Shown: piece after piece, positions 28,715 through 40,383 of the stretch
Layout: each line of letters starts with the position of its first letter
Position numbering within the stretch: position 1 is the stretch's first letter
The notes under the pieces: model-generated
The model's database searches: none
Seen by the model: only the letters and a program-made list of their open reading frames with translations
Told to the model about the DNA's origin: nothing
Translations under genes and position numbers: made by a program
NCBI GenBank assembly: GCA_902629465.1
Contig: CACOQX010000005.1
Coordinates: 1 to 49,097 of the forward strand
DNA: 49,097 nt
Reading direction: 5' to 3'
Source of the DNA: an uncultured SAR86 cluster bacterium
GTDB lineage: Bacteria; Pseudomonadota; Gammaproteobacteria; Magnimaribacterales; AG-339-G14

Positions 28715-29162
28715 ATTTCCCGTCTTGATAGATCAGTGGATTTGTTTTTCCTGAATGAAATAGATCGTCTACTTCACCTATTACCAAAGAATGAGAATAC
28801 AAAGGAATTATTTTTTTACAAGTACAAAATAAATTTGATTGCGCGCTTTGTAAATATGGAATCTTTTCTAGATTCCAGTCAGGATGATTGAATCTAATTT
28901 GTCCCTCTTCAGCACCACTGCAGATCTCGGCAATATCTGCCTGATCAGCAGTTAATAGATTTAAAGAAAATTTACTTTCTTTCACTAAGAGGTCATGCAG
29001 GCTCGCGCTTTGATTGACACTTACGGCCATGGACATTGGTTCAAGAGATACAGAAAAGACTGATGATACAGTCATTGTATGCCGCTGGTCACCATTATCA
29101 GCAGCTAAAACAAAAACATTTTGTTTTGTCGTTCTGAGTACTTCTAGAAATTTTTCTTTCAA
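28704..29162 (-). CDS. Flavin reductase-like FMN-binding domain protein
   Basis: TVSSVFSVSLEPMSMAVSVNQSASLHDLLVKESKFSLNLLTADQADIAEICSG. Confidence 0.8.
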   Translation of the reverse strand: MKEKFLEVLRTTKQNVFVLAADNGDQRHTMTVSSVFSVSLEPMSMAVSVNQSASLHDLLVKESKFSLNLLTADQADIAEICSGAEEGQIRFNHPDWNLEKIPYLQSAQSNLFCTCKKIIPLYSHSLVIGEVDDLFHSGKTNPLIYQDGKYES

Positions 29163-29218
29163 AGTAGATTTGCAGGTAAATTTAAAACCAAATTATGTCA
29201 TGTATTATCATAAATGAA

Positions 29219-29800
29219 ATGAAGAAAGAAAAAAAAGGCGAAATTAGAATCATTGGAGGAAAGTGGAAAGGTAAGAAAATCTACTTCGATTTGAATGACG
29301 ACTTAAGGCCAACTCCGGATAGAGCAAAAGAGACTTTGTTTAATTGGTTGGGGCAGGATTTAAATAAGATGCATTGTTTGGACCTCTTTTCTGGAACAGG
29401 AGCATTAGGTTTTGAAGCTTTCTCAAGAGGAGCTGAAAAAGTAACTTTTGTAGAGAGGAATAAAGAGTATCTGCAAAAAATTAAAAAAGTTTATCTAGAA
29501 ATGAGTGAAAAAGCAGATTGCGATTTCTTTTGTGCGGAGTGTTTTGAATGGATACAAAAAAATAATTCTGGAACTAAATATGATTTGATTTTCATAGATC
29601 CACCATTTAACAAAAATTTAATTCATGATTTGCTTACTGCTATTTTAGAAAAAGAACTCTTATCTAAAAATGGACAAATTTATTTTGAATTCGAAAAAAA
29701 ATTGGATCTAGAAATTCCAAAATCTTTGAGTTTGAAAAAGAAAAAAAGCTATGGGAAAAAAAGTTATGTTCTAGCAGAGGTTACTTGCCTTTCTTCATAG
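29219..29800 (+). CDS. rsmD: 16S rRNA (guanine(966)-N(2))-methyltransferase
   Basis: [58 protein letters not shown]; the track start at 29195 is probably 8 codons too early. Confidence 0.94.
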   Translation: MKKEKKGEIRIIGGKWKGKKIYFDLNDDLRPTPDRAKETLFNWLGQDLNKMHCLDLFSGTGALGFEAFSRGAEKVTFVERNKEYLQKIKKVYLEMSEKADCDFFCAECFEWIQKNNSGTKYDLIFIDPPFNKNLIHDLLTAILEKELLSKNGQIYFEFEKKLDLEIPKSLSLKKKKSYGKKSYVLAEVTCLSS

Positions 29801-31043
29801 AATCGAAGAATTCACTGTTGGTTTTATGCTTGCTTAACTTATCAATTAACCAATCGGTAGCATCAATATCTTCCATCTCATGAAGGAGTTTTCTCAAGAT
29901 ATTAATCCGGGCAAGTTCGGCATCATCAGTAATAAGTTCTTCTCTTCTAGTACCTGACCTACGGATATTGATTGCAGGGAAAATTCTTTTTTCAGCAATA
30001 GCCCGATCCAAGTGAATTTCTTGGTTACCAGTTCCTTTAAACTCTTCAAAAATAACTTCATCCATTCTGGAACCAGTATCAATTAATGCGGTTGCAATAA
30101 TCGTCAAACTGCCGCCGCCTTCTATGTTTCTGGCTGCTCCGAAAAATCTTTTTGGTTTTTCCAAAGCATTGGCGTCTACACCTCCGGTTAATATTTTTCC
30201 TGAAGCTGCTTGAGTTGAATTGTAAGCCCTTGCCAATCTGGTAATGGAATCGAGCAAAATTATTACGTCGTGTTTCTTTTCGACAAGTCTTTTGGCTTTA
30301 GCAATCACCATTTCTGCAACTTGCACGTGACGTGAAGGAGGTTCATCAAAGGTACTTGCAACAACTTCTCCCCTGACAGATCTTTTCATATCTGTAACTT
30401 CTTCCGGTCTTTCATCAACAAGTAAGACCATCAATTTGCTTTCAGGACTATTCTTTTCAATTGAATGAGCAATTGATTGCATTAAAAGGGTTTTTCCGGC
30501 TTTTGGAGGTGAAACAATCAGTCCTCTTTGTCCCTTTCCTGTTGGAGATACCAAATCAATTATTCTTGCAGAAAGATCTTCAGTGGTTCCATTTCCAGAT
30601 TCCATGATGATTCTTTCTTCTGGAAATAAGGGTGTAAGATTTTCAAAAGCAACTTTATTTTTAGTTTTATCGGAAGGCTCAAAATTTATTTGATCTATTT
30701 TGAGCAAAGCAAAATATCTTTCACCATCTTTTGGAGGTCTAATGTTTCCAGATACAGAATCTCCTGTTTTCAAACCGAATCTTCTTATTTGACTTGGTGA
30801 GACATATATATCGTCGGGACCAGCAAGATAAGAGGATGAGGGGGATCTCAAAAATCCAAACCCATCGTTTAAAATTTCTAAAACTCCTTCTCCTTCAATA
30901 TCTTCTCCACCATTGGAATGGGTTTTTAAGATGTTAAAAATGACGTCTTGTTTTTTTTGACGAGACAAGTTTTCAATACCCATACCCTCAGCGATAGTGA
31001 GTAATTCTTCGACTGGTTTTGCTTTAAGTTCCCCTAAATGCAT
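29781..31043 (-). CDS. rho: Transcription termination factor Rho
   Basis: [50 protein letters not shown]. Confidence 0.98.
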   Translation of the reverse strand: MHLGELKAKPVEELLTIAEGMGIENLSRQKKQDVIFNILKTHSNGGEDIEGEGVLEILNDGFGFLRSPSSSYLAGPDDIYVSPSQIRRFGLKTGDSVSGNIRPPKDGERYFALLKIDQINFEPSDKTKNKVAFENLTPLFPEERIIMESGNGTTEDLSARIIDLVSPTGKGQRGLIVSPPKAGKTLLMQSIAHSIEKNSPESKLMVLLVDERPEEVTDMKRSVRGEVVASTFDEPPSRHVQVAEMVIAKAKRLVEKKHDVIILLDSITRLARAYNSTQAASGKILTGGVDANALEKPKRFFGAARNIEGGGSLTIIATALIDTGSRMDEVIFEEFKGTGNQEIHLDRAIAEKRIFPAINIRRSGTRREELITDDAELARINILRKLLHEMEDIDATDWLIDKLSKHKTNSEFFDSMKKGK

Positions 31044-31144
31044 TGTTCTAAACGTTTTTATAAATTAAAGATTAAGAGTGTTTCTACTGGAAGTAGGGTT
31101 GCAATTTACCACTATAGAAATTATGAGTCTAGTTTTTTTAAGTA

Positions 31145-31468
31145 TTAAATATGTTCGTTAATGAATTCTTGAAGTTGATTTTTCGTTAAAGCTCCAATTC
31201 TTTGATCAATTGGCTTTCCATCCTTAAATAATATGAGAGTAGGTATACTCATGACATTTTGTTTGGCTGCTGAGTCCCGATTGGAATCAACATCAACCTT
31301 GCCGATGGTTAATTTGCCATCAAGTTCAGCTGCAAGCTCTTCTAAGACTGGAGCAACCATTTTACAAGGCCCACACCATTCAGCCCAGTAGTCAACTAGA
31401 ACTGGTACTGAAGAACTTGATAAAGTATCTTCTAAGTTTTCATCTGTTAATTCGATGGGTTTGGACAT
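31145..31468 (-). CDS. trxA: Thioredoxin
   Basis: VLVDYWAEWCGPCKMVAPVLEELA; IPTLILFKDG. Confidence 0.97.
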   Translation of the reverse strand: MSKPIELTDENLEDTLSSSSVPVLVDYWAEWCGPCKMVAPVLEELAAELDGKLTIGKVDVDSNRDSAAKQNVMSIPTLILFKDGKPIDQRIGALTKNQLQEFINEHI

Positions 31469-31508
31469 ACTTTTATTATGAGGGTGTATTCAAATAAAAC
31501 AAGCTCTT

Positions 31509-33179
31509 TTAATCTGTAACCGCTCCTTCAGAAGCCGATTGAACTGTCTTCGCATATTTTGCCAAAACACCCTTTTTGGGTATCGGTTTTGGATTTTTCC
31601 AATTTTTCTTTCTTTTTTCGATTTCCTCGAATTTTATATCAGCTTCAATTGTTCCTTTAACAGCATCTATAGTAATTTTGTCCCCATCTTCTAGAAGGCC
31701 AATTAATCCTCCTTTAGCAGCTTCGGGAGTAACATGACCCACAACGAAACCGTGTGATCCTCCAGAAAATCTTCCATCTGTAATAAAAGCTACCTTATCT
31801 CCTAAACCCTGACCCATAATTGCTGAAGTTGGTTTAAGCATTTCTCGCATACCCGGACCGCCAACTGGCCCTTCATATCTAACCACAATAACATCGCCTT
31901 CTTGAATCTTAGAGCCATAAATAGCATCTAAAGTTTCTTCTTCAGAATTAAAAACACGTGCTGGTCCTGAAAAACTATGTCCCTCTTTTCCAGTAATTTT
32001 TGCAACAGCTCCTTCACTCGCAAGATTTCCTTTTAAAATTTTCAGATGACTATCTTTCTTAATAGGCTCATCCAAAGGCATTATGATTTTTTGCTTTTTC
32101 GGATATGGTTTTACATCCCTTAGGTTTTCCTCCATGGTTTGACCAGTTACTGTCAAAGTATCGCCATGAAGAAGTTTTGCATCCAAAAGAGTTTTCATCA
32201 ATGGTTGTATACCGCCTATTTCATTCAACTCAGACATAAGAAAATGACCTGACGGTCTTAAATCAGCTAGTAATGGACTGGTTTTGCCAATTTCCTCGAA
32301 ATCATCAATATTCAGTGGTATGTCTACACTTTTTGCCATTGCCAACAAATGAAGTACAGCATTAGTTGATCCACCTAAAGCAATTACAACTCGAATGGCA
32401 TTTTCAAAAGCCTTCCGAGTCATGATGTCCGTAGGCTTGATATCTTTTTCGAGAAGATTATTGATTGCATTTCCGATCTTCCTACAATCTTCTTGTTTAT
32501 CGGTTGAAACTGCGTCTTGTGAACTGCTTCCAGGCAAACTCATACCCAAAGCTTCAATTGCGGAAGCCATAGTATTAGCAGTGTACATTCCCCCACAAGA
32601 GCCAGGTCCTGGTAAAGCCGTTTTTTCTATTGCAATTAATTCTTCTTCAGAAATTTTATTGCCTGAAAAACTTCCCACTCCTTCCATCACAGTTACCAAA
32701 TCTGTGTGGTTTACTCCTGGCCTAATTGAACCACCATAGACAAAAATAGATGGACGATTTAATCTTGCCAAGCCAATTAAACAGCCAGGCATGTTTTTGT
32801 CACAGCCCCCGATTGCAACGACACCATCGAAAGACTGACAGCCAACTACTGTTTCAATAGAATCAGCAATTACTTCTCTTGAGACTAATGAATATCTCAT
32901 TCCTAGGGTACCCATCGAGATTCCATCAGAAATTGTGATGGTGTTAAATAATACAGCCTTTAACTCTTCTTGATCGATTGAATCGCAAACTAAAGATGCA
33001 AGATCATTGATGTGCATGTTACAAGGCGTTACTTTGGACCATGTAGAAGCAACCCCCACCTGTGGCTTTTTAAAATCATCATCTTCAAAGCCTGCAGCTC
33101 TGAGCATTGACCTAGAAGGGGCTTGTTCGGGACCATCAACTAAAGGAGCCGAATATTTTCTTTTATTTATCTTTGTCAT
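31509..33179 (-). CDS. ilvD: Dihydroxy-acid dehydratase
   Basis: [52 protein letters not shown]. Confidence 0.98.
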   Translation of the reverse strand: MTKINKRKYSAPLVDGPEQAPSRSMLRAAGFEDDDFKKPQVGVASTWSKVTPCNMHINDLASLVCDSIDQEELKAVLFNTITISDGISMGTLGMRYSLVSREVIADSIETVVGCQSFDGVVAIGGCDKNMPGCLIGLARLNRPSIFVYGGSIRPGVNHTDLVTVMEGVGSFSGNKISEEELIAIEKTALPGPGSCGGMYTANTMASAIEALGMSLPGSSSQDAVSTDKQEDCRKIGNAINNLLEKDIKPTDIMTRKAFENAIRVVIALGGSTNAVLHLLAMAKSVDIPLNIDDFEEIGKTSPLLADLRPSGHFLMSELNEIGGIQPLMKTLLDAKLLHGDTLTVTGQTMEENLRDVKPYPKKQKIIMPLDEPIKKDSHLKILKGNLASEGAVAKITGKEGHSFSGPARVFNSEEETLDAIYGSKIQEGDVIVVRYEGPVGGPGMREMLKPTSAIMGQGLGDKVAFITDGRFSGGSHGFVVGHVTPEAAKGGLIGLLEDGDKITIDAVKGTIEADIKFEEIEKRKKNWKNPKPIPKKGVLAKYAKTVQSASEGAVTD

Positions 33180-33187
33180 TTAAAAAA

Positions 33188-34768
33188 TTAATTGTAAGCT
33201 GCTTGAATTAAAGATTTCGTGTATTGCTCTTTAGCACCATGGAAAATGTCATCTCGTTTGCCTTGTTCAACTATTTTACCTGACTTTAAAACAACTATTT
33301 CATCTGCAATGGCATTAATAACCTTTAAATCATGACTTATCAATAAATAACTTAATCCCCTTTTTGACTGCAAATCTAATAAAAGGTTGATAATTTCTTT
33401 TTGGATGGAAATATCAAGCGCTGAAGTTGGTTCGTCTAGGATAAGAAACTCAGGTTCTAAAATTAAAACTTTTGCAAGGGCAATTCTCTGTCTTTGTCCG
33501 CCGGAGAACATATGTGGGTATTTATTAAGACAACTTTCTTCCATTTTTACGTCTTCGAGAACTTTTGATACTTTCTCCTTTTTTTGAAGGAAGGTTAATG
33601 AAGATTCGTGAATATCAAGTCCCTCTTTAACAATATCGAATATTTTTTGTCTTGGTGAAAGTGAACTAAAAGGATCTTGGAAAACAAGCTGACAATTTTT
33701 TTTGAAAAGTTTTTGTTCTTTATTACTGTAATTCAAGATATTTTTATCTTTAAAGAATATCTCTCCAGAGAATTTTTCAATTCCTAAAATCGATCTCGCA
33801 AGAGACGATTTTCCTGATCCGGATTCGCCGACTAAGCCAAGAGCGGAATTTTTTTTAATAGACAAGTTGATGTTCTTGAGAGCAGAAAAATTGGATGTTC
33901 TTCCAATAAAGTCTCTTTTTGAGTAAGTTAAATTCAAAGAAGAAATTTTTAGAATTTCGTCATTAAGATCTTTAGTCCCTAGCTTAGGTTCTGGGGAAGA
34001 ATTGATTAATCTCTGAGTATATGGATCCTTAGGATTTTGAAAAATTTCATTCATTAAGTTTTCTTCCTTTATCTTGCCTTTTTGCATAACCAAAACTCTA
34101 TCTGATATTTTTCTTACGATATTAAGATCATGAGAAATGAAAATGATGCTCATCCCCATTTTTTTTTGTATTTTTTTTAACAACACTAATAAGCTTTGTT
34201 CGACACTAACATCAAGAGCTGTCGTGGGTTCATCGGCAATTAACAAATCTGGTTCATTTGATATAGCCATTGCAATCATGACTCTTTGTCTTTGTCCTCC
34301 TGAAATTTGGTGAGGATAGGAGTTAAAGATTTTTTCTGGATCTTCAAACTCAACTTCCTCTAAAAGCTTCATGACTCTACTTTTACTATCGAGATTAGTG
34401 GAACTTGAGAAAATACTCTCTTTGATTTGTTCTCCACATTTCAAAAAAGGATTTAAAGAAGTCATAGGTTCTTGAAAAATCATCGATATTTTTTTTCCTC
34501 GCAATTTACGCATTTGTAACTTTGTTTTTTGAAGAATGTCTTCGCCTTTAAAAAAGATCTTGCTTTCTAATCCATGACCAGCCAAAGGATAAGGAAGTAA
34601 CTTCATAATTGACAAGCCAATGATACTTTTTCCAGAACCCGATTCTCCGACAATAGAAAGTGTTTCGCCCTTCGAAATGGAAAAGGAAATATTCGAGGCT
34701 GCTAAAATTTGATTGTCTTTATTTGTATTAAAATAGATGGATAGATTTTTTACTTCCAAAATATTCAT
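33188..34768 (-). CDS. ABC transporter, tandem ATP-binding domains (peptide/nickel, YejF-like)
   Basis: Two Walker A motifs ([23 protein letters not shown]) and two signature motifs ([24 protein letters not shown]). Confidence 0.94.
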   Translation of the reverse strand: MNILEVKNLSIYFNTNKDNQILAASNISFSISKGETLSIVGESGSGKSIIGLSIMKLLPYPLAGHGLESKIFFKGEDILQKTKLQMRKLRGKKISMIFQEPMTSLNPFLKCGEQIKESIFSSSTNLDSKSRVMKLLEEVEFEDPEKIFNSYPHQISGGQRQRVMIAMAISNEPDLLIADEPTTALDVSVEQSLLVLLKKIQKKMGMSIIFISHDLNIVRKISDRVLVMQKGKIKEENLMNEIFQNPKDPYTQRLINSSPEPKLGTKDLNDEILKISSLNLTYSKRDFIGRTSNFSALKNINLSIKKNSALGLVGESGSGKSSLARSILGIEKFSGEIFFKDKNILNYSNKEQKLFKKNCQLVFQDPFSSLSPRQKIFDIVKEGLDIHESSLTFLQKKEKVSKVLEDVKMEESCLNKYPHMFSGGQRQRIALAKVLILEPEFLILDEPTSALDISIQKEIINLLLDLQSKRGLSYLLISHDLKVINAIADEIVVLKSGKIVEQGKRDDIFHGAKEQYTKSLIQAAYN

Positions 34769-34782
34769 ATTAAGAAGATTAC

Positions 34783-35220
34783 ATGAAAAAAAAATTAATT
34801 ATAGTTAGCTTTTTTTCTATCCTGAGTTATGCACAAATTTTTGACTCAAATAATTTTATTCCTTCTGCTGATGAAGCTTTTACGCTTTCTACTGACATAG
34901 AAAATCAAAGTATTTTTGTAAGTTTCAAATTGGTACCTTCGACCTATATATATTTAGATAAGATCATTTTAAAAGGCTCAAAAGATTCAAAAATAAATTT
35001 TAAGTTTCTCGGTAAGAAGGAAGAAAAAGAAGATATATTTTTTGGTCTGATTGAAATTGTTGATTCTGACTTTAAAATCAAATTTGCTTCCAAAAATGAA
35101 GAGAAAATAAGCTTAAACTATCAAGGTTGTTATAAAAATAAGGTTTGCTATCCCAGCAAAATCAAAAATATCATTATAAAATACGATAAAAAAAGCATAT
35201 CTTCTGTGAAAATCGATTAA
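34783..35220 (+). CDS. Solo DsbD N-terminal (alpha) domain protein, periplasmic
   Basis: Signal peptide; ...LNYQGCYKNKVCYPSK resembles the DsbD alpha-domain redox pair region (QGCADAGFCYPP in E. coli); located just upstream of aroQ. Confidence 0.75.
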   Translation: MKKKLIIVSFFSILSYAQIFDSNNFIPSADEAFTLSTDIENQSIFVSFKLVPSTYIYLDKIILKGSKDSKINFKFLGKKEEKEDIFFGLIEIVDSDFKIKFASKNEEKISLNYQGCYKNKVCYPSKIKNIIIKYDKKSISSVKID

Positions 35221-35241
35221 ATTTCGGCTAAAATCTAAGAA

Positions 35242-35676
35242 ATGAAAAGTTTTCTTCTTTTAAATGGACCTAATCTTAATTTACTTGGCAAGCGAGAAAC
35301 AGATATCTATGGTAAACATACCTTAGAACAAATAGAAAAAGAATTAGTTGCAATTGCTAAAAAAAATAAAGTTGAGCTTATGACTTTTCAAAGTAATGCA
35401 GAGCATGAACTTGTAGATAGAATTCAAGCAGGAAAGGAAGAAAAAGTTTCATGTATTTTGTTTAATCCAGGAGCTTTCACTCATACCAGCGTTGCTCTGA
35501 GAGATGCTATTCTTGGTGTAGACATTCCACTTATAGAAATTCATATAAGCAATATTTTTAATAGAGAAGCATTCAGAGAAAAATCTTATTTTTCTGACAT
35601 AGCTGTTGGCATAATTTCTGGTTTTGGTGAGCAGGGTTACAAAGCTGCTTTAGAACTAGCAATAGAAAGATTTTAA
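35242..35676 (+). CDS. aroQ: 3-dehydroquinate dehydratase, type II
   Basis: [53 protein letters not shown]. Confidence 0.97.
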   Translation: MKSFLLLNGPNLNLLGKRETDIYGKHTLEQIEKELVAIAKKNKVELMTFQSNAEHELVDRIQAGKEEKVSCILFNPGAFTHTSVALRDAILGVDIPLIEIHISNIFNREAFREKSYFSDIAVGIISGFGEQGYKAALELAIERF

Positions 35677-35688
35677 AAAGGAGAAACT

Positions 35689-36159
35689 ATGGATATTAGA
35701 AAAGTAAAAAAACTAATAGAAATGTTAGAAGAGTCACAACTCAATGAAATAGAAATTAAAGAAGGCGAAGAATCGGTAAAGCTAGTCAAAGCAATTTCTG
35801 TTCCTGTTCAAGAACAAATTGTAACTTCCAATGCTGTTGCCCCTGCTCCACAGTCAGCAGTTGTGAATGATAATGTCTCTGCAGATTCAGATACAAGTCA
35901 ATCAGCCGAAGAAGAAACGATATCTGGACAAACCATTGACTCTCCAATGGTTGGAACTTTTTATGCAGCGCCTAATCCAGGAGCAAAAGACTTTGTATCG
36001 GTTGGCGACAAAATTTCAGAGGGAGATGTTCTTTGTATCATTGAAGCTATGAAAATGATGAATGAAGTTAAGGCGGACTCTTCTGGAACCATTAAGCAAG
36101 TTCTCATTGAAAACGCTGAACCAGTTGAGTTTGGTCAACCTTTATTTGTAATAGAGTAA
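35689..36159 (+). CDS. accB: Acetyl-CoA carboxylase biotin carboxyl carrier protein
   Basis: [25 protein letters not shown]...[15 protein letters not shown] biotinyl motif. Confidence 0.97.
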   Translation: MDIRKVKKLIEMLEESQLNEIEIKEGEESVKLVKAISVPVQEQIVTSNAVAPAPQSAVVNDNVSADSDTSQSAEEETISGQTIDSPMVGTFYAAPNPGAKDFVSVGDKISEGDVLCIIEAMKMMNEVKADSSGTIKQVLIENAEPVEFGQPLFVIE

Positions 36160-37500
36160 ATGTTCAAAAAAATTCTCATTGCTAACAGAGGAGAAGTAGC
36201 TCTTAGAGTTCTAAGAGCCTGTAAGGAAATGGGAATTGCTACAGTTGCTATCTACTCTGAAGCAGATAAGAACTTAAAGCACGTAAAAATGGCAGACGAA
36301 TCTGTTTGCATTGGGCCGGCAGAGTCAGCAAAGAGTTATCTAAATATCCCGGCTATTATAAGTGCCTGTGAAGTAACAGACAGTGATGCCATTCATCCTG
36401 GAGTAGGCTTTTTAGCAGAAAACGATCACTTTGCAGAACAAGTCCAAGCAAGTGGATATACTTTTATTGGTCCGGACCCTGAAAGTATTAAGATCATGGG
36501 TAATAAAATTTCAGCAAAAGAAGCTGTTTCAAGTTCAGGCATGCAATGTGTTCCAGGGACAGGAAGAATTTCTGCAACCAATAGAGAGACAATGGAAATT
36601 GCAAGAAACATTGGGTATCCAGTAATAATTAAAGCCGCTGCTGGTGGAGGTGGCAAAGGCATTCAAATAGTTGAGGAAGAAACTGATTTGCTTGACAAGC
36701 TACAACTTACACAAAGAGAGGCTTTAAATAGTTTTGGAAGTGATGAAATTTATTTAGAAAAATTTTTAACCTCCCCGAGACATGTTGAAATTCAAATAGC
36801 TGCAGATAATGCAGGAAATGTAATTCATTTTTTTGAAAGAGATTGTTCTATCCAAAGAAAAAATCAAAAAATTATTGAAGAAGCGCCGGCTTTTGGGATA
36901 CCAGAAGAAAAACTACAAGAGATAAGACAAGTTTCAGTGGATACTTGTAAAAAACTAAATTATAAGGGCTTGGGAACTTTTGAGTTTCTTTACGAAAATG
37001 GAGAATTTTATTTTATTGAAATGAATACGCGTCTTCAGGTAGAACATACCATTACCGAAATGATTACAGGAATAGACCTAGTAAAGTTGCAAATAAAAAT
37101 TGCAGCGGGTGAAGAAATAAGGTTTTCTCAAGAGGAGATAAATTGTCGAGGCCATGCAATCGAATGCAGAATAAATGCAGAACATTCTGAGACTTTTATC
37201 CCTTCGCCGGGTTTGGTTACAGAATTTCATCCGCCAGGCGGATTTAGAATCAGAACCGACTCACATTTGTATTCGGGGTATAAAGTCCCACAGTATTATG
37301 ATGCCTTGGTCGCTAAGATTTGTTCTCACTCCAAGGACCGACTGGATGCTATTAGGAAAATGAGAGTGGCTCTTGAAGAAATGTATATAGAAGGAATTGA
37401 TACCAATACTGATCTGCATGACAAGATCTTTAATGAAAAAAACTTTGTTGAGGGAAATATTTCTATAAATTATCTAAAAGAAATTCTAAATATTTCCTAA
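36160..37500 (+). CDS. accC: Acetyl-CoA carboxylase biotin carboxylase
   Basis: [63 protein letters not shown]. Confidence 0.98.
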   Translation: MFKKILIANRGEVALRVLRACKEMGIATVAIYSEADKNLKHVKMADESVCIGPAESAKSYLNIPAIISACEVTDSDAIHPGVGFLAENDHFAEQVQASGYTFIGPDPESIKIMGNKISAKEAVSSSGMQCVPGTGRISATNRETMEIARNIGYPVIIKAAAGGGGKGIQIVEEETDLLDKLQLTQREALNSFGSDEIYLEKFLTSPRHVEIQIAADNAGNVIHFFERDCSIQRKNQKIIEEAPAFGIPEEKLQEIRQVSVDTCKKLNYKGLGTFEFLYENGEFYFIEMNTRLQVEHTITEMITGIDLVKLQIKIAAGEEIRFSQEEINCRGHAIECRINAEHSETFIPSPGLVTEFHPPGGFRIRTDSHLYSGYKVPQYYDALVAKICSHSKDRLDAIRKMRVALEEMYIEGIDTNTDLHDKIFNEKNFVEGNISINYLKEILNIS

Positions 37501-39887
37501 TGTCAGAAACTGAATATAACTTTCAATTAATCGAAAAAAAAGCCCAAAAGTATTGGGAAGAAAATAAGTCTTTTGAGGTTGAGCCCGACCCCAAAAAAGA
37601 AAAATTTTATTGTTTGAGTATGTTTCCCTATCCCTCAGGACAATGTCATATGGGGCATGTAAGAAACTATACGATCGGTGATGTGATTTCAAGATATCAA
37701 AGACTAAAAGGAAAAAATGTTTTGCAGCCAATGGGATGGGATGCCTTTGGATTGCCTGCGGAGAATGCAGCTATTCAAAATAAAGTTTCTCCCAGAGATT
37801 GGACAGAGAAAAATATCCGAGAAATGAAGCTCCAACTTAAATCACTAGGCTTTGCTTATGACTGGCGGAGAGAATTAAAAACTTGCAGTGAGGATTACTA
37901 CAAATGGGAGCAATGGTTATTTTGTAAGCTTTACGAAAAAGGTTTGGTTATTAGAGAAAAGGCTGAAGTGAATTGGGATCCAATCGATAAAACAGTGCTC
38001 GCAAATGAACAAGTAATTGATGGTAAAGGTTGGCGATCCGGTGCGGCAGTTGAAAAAAAAATTATCAATCAGTGGTCTTTTAAAATCACCGATTACGCTG
38101 ACGAGCTTTTGAATGATCTTGATCTCTTAGACGGTTGGCCTGAACAGGTCAAGACGATGCAAAAAAATTGGATAGGAAAATCCAAAGGAGTTTTGTTTCA
38201 ATTTATTTCAGACGCTGAAGATATTATTGAAGTATTTACTACGAGGCCAGATACCATTATGGGAGTTACTTTCATGGCATTGTCTTTCAATCATGAAATT
38301 GTAGAAAGAGAAGCAGAAAATAATCACGAATTAGCAGAATGGATAAAAAATAACTCCAATGTAAAACAAGCAGAAGCTGATTTATCAAAACAAGAAAAAA
38401 AGGGTTACAAATTAAGGACTAAGGCATTTCATCCAATTTCTAATAAAGAGATAGATATTTGGGTGGCAAACTTCGTTTTGGCTGATTATGGGTCTGGGGC
38501 TCTAATGGGTGTCCCTGGTCATGACCAAAGAGATTTTGAGTTCGCTCAAGCTGAGAAGATTGAAATAATTCAGGTTATTGACGACGGTAGGGGGAAGTTA
38601 GAAAAAATAGAAAGCGCCATAGAAGGTAAAGGAATTTTAATTAATTCTGACAAATTGAACGGACTTTCTTTTGATGAAGTTTTTTCGATATTAACCGAAG
38701 AAAATATTTCTGGTTTCAAAGGAACAGAAAAAATAAATTTTCGTTTAAGAAATTGGGGAGTTTCAAGACAAAGAAATTGGGGAGCTCCAATACCCATGTT
38801 TATATCAGATAACGAAAATGAAGTTTTGCCATTCAATGATTTAAGTAATGAAGATATTGCTAAGGAAAAAATTGAATTGAATGGAATAGATTATTACAAA
38901 GAGAAGGATACCTTTGATACTTTTGTTGAATCATCTTGGTATTTTGCAAGATTTGCTTCTTATAACTCTTCAGAATCAATGCTTGATGCTGAAGCAGATT
39001 ATTGGATGCCAGTAGATCAATATATAGGCGGAATAGAACATGCAATTCTTCACCTTTTGTATTCGCGTTTTTTTTGCAAAGCCATGAATGACTTATCTTT
39101 AATCAGCGTAAGAGAGCCATTTAAAAAATTGTTGTGTCAAGGAATGGTTCTGAAAAACGGAACAAAGATGTCAAAATCTAAAGGAAATACAGTAAATCCT
39201 AATGAATTGATTGAGAAATATGGCGCTGACACCGTGAGACTGTTTTCGATGTTTGCTGCACCTCCCGAGCAATCTCTAGAGTGGTCGGATTCCGGAGTTA
39301 ATGGATCTCATAAGTTCATAAAAAGGCTCTGGTCTTTATCACAAATTTTTTTCAACCAGACTGTAGACGAAAAAGCGCGGTCATCGGATTTAAGCGATAT
39401 CAAAATTAAATTGAATCAAACAATTAAAAAAGTTTCTATGGATTTTGAAGATAAAAATCAATTTAATACCGCAATTGCAGCGATTATGGAATTATTAAAT
39501 TCCATTCCGAAAGCAATATTGAGAAGTTCCGTTTCAAAAGATAGTAATGAAGTTTTTCGAGAAATAATTGAAAAAAGTCTAGTTATGTTGTCGCCAATCA
39601 TTCCTCATGTCTGTCATGAATTATGGGAAGCGTTAGATAAGAAAACTCCTATTCATAATGAAAACTGGCCTGTTTTTGATGCAGACCAATTAGAAGGAAA
39701 GGAAATGACAATTGCAATTCAGATTAATGGTAAATTAAGAGGAAAAATCCTAGTAGATGTTTCAAGTAGTGAAAAGGCAATTGTTGAAGAAAGTAAAGAA
39801 CTAGAAAATGTAAAAAAATATTTAGAAAAAGAAAATATAAAAAAAATAATATATGTTCCAAAAAAACTCGTTAATTTTGTCATTTAA
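37500..39887 (+). CDS. leuS: Leucyl-tRNA synthetase
   Basis: [28 protein letters not shown] (HMGH); [12 protein letters not shown] (KMSKS). Confidence 0.98.
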   Translation: MSETEYNFQLIEKKAQKYWEENKSFEVEPDPKKEKFYCLSMFPYPSGQCHMGHVRNYTIGDVISRYQRLKGKNVLQPMGWDAFGLPAENAAIQNKVSPRDWTEKNIREMKLQLKSLGFAYDWRRELKTCSEDYYKWEQWLFCKLYEKGLVIREKAEVNWDPIDKTVLANEQVIDGKGWRSGAAVEKKIINQWSFKITDYADELLNDLDLLDGWPEQVKTMQKNWIGKSKGVLFQFISDAEDIIEVFTTRPDTIMGVTFMALSFNHEIVEREAENNHELAEWIKNNSNVKQAEADLSKQEKKGYKLRTKAFHPISNKEIDIWVANFVLADYGSGALMGVPGHDQRDFEFAQAEKIEIIQVIDDGRGKLEKIESAIEGKGILINSDKLNGLSFDEVFSILTEENISGFKGTEKINFRLRNWGVSRQRNWGAPIPMFISDNENEVLPFNDLSNEDIAKEKIELNGIDYYKEKDTFDTFVESSWYFARFASYNSSESMLDAEADYWMPVDQYIGGIEHAILHLLYSRFFCKAMNDLSLISVREPFKKLLCQGMVLKNGTKMSKSKGNTVNPNELIEKYGADTVRLFSMFAAPPEQSLEWSDSGVNGSHKFIKRLWSLSQIFFNQTVDEKARSSDLSDIKIKLNQTIKKVSMDFEDKNQFNTAIAAIMELLNSIPKAILRSSVSKDSNEVFREIIEKSLVMLSPIIPHVCHELWEALDKKTPIHNENWPVFDADQLEGKEMTIAIQINGKLRGKILVDVSSSEKAIVEESKELENVKKYLEKENIKKIIYVPKKLVNFVI

Positions 39888-40383
39888 TTTAAAAAGAATT
39901 TTCTTAAATTCCTTATTGTTTTTTCTTATTGCCTCATGTGGTTTTAAACCACTTAATTACTCTGAAGAAAAGGTTGCAATTTTTTTTGAGTTTCAGAAAA
40001 CTCCTCTAAACTTTTCTCTTGTGCAAGAATTAAAAAAGAATTTTTTCTTAATGAATGCGAATATTGCGGAAACAAAAGATACCGCAGATTTTATAATTGA
40101 AATCAGTAACCATAGACTGGGTAAATTTCTGGAGGCTACCGATGAAAATTTCTTCCCTGCTGTGGTAAGTCTAGATTATCAAGTTAAGTTAACTATTTTT
40201 GAAACAAATACTAGTACTATCCATGAGATTCCAATCTTTACATCGGAAGATTTTTCGTATGATACCGAAAGTATTCTTTCAAATGAAAAACAAGTAGATG
40301 AAATTAAATTAGATTTCTTTAGTGAGGCAGTAAACGAGTTACTGATTTTCTTTTCAGAAAAAAGTGATGCGGAATCAGCATAA
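39853..40383 (+). CDS. lptE: LPS-assembly lipoprotein LptE
   Basis: Lipobox [13 protein letters not shown]; between leuS and holA as in other gammaproteobacteria. Confidence 0.82.
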   Translation: MFQKNSLILSFNLKRIFLNSLLFFLIASCGFKPLNYSEEKVAIFFEFQKTPLNFSLVQELKKNFFLMNANIAETKDTADFIIEISNHRLGKFLEATDENFFPAVVSLDYQVKLTIFETNTSTIHEIPIFTSEDFSYDTESILSNEKQVDEIKLDFFSEAVNELLIFFSEKSDAESA

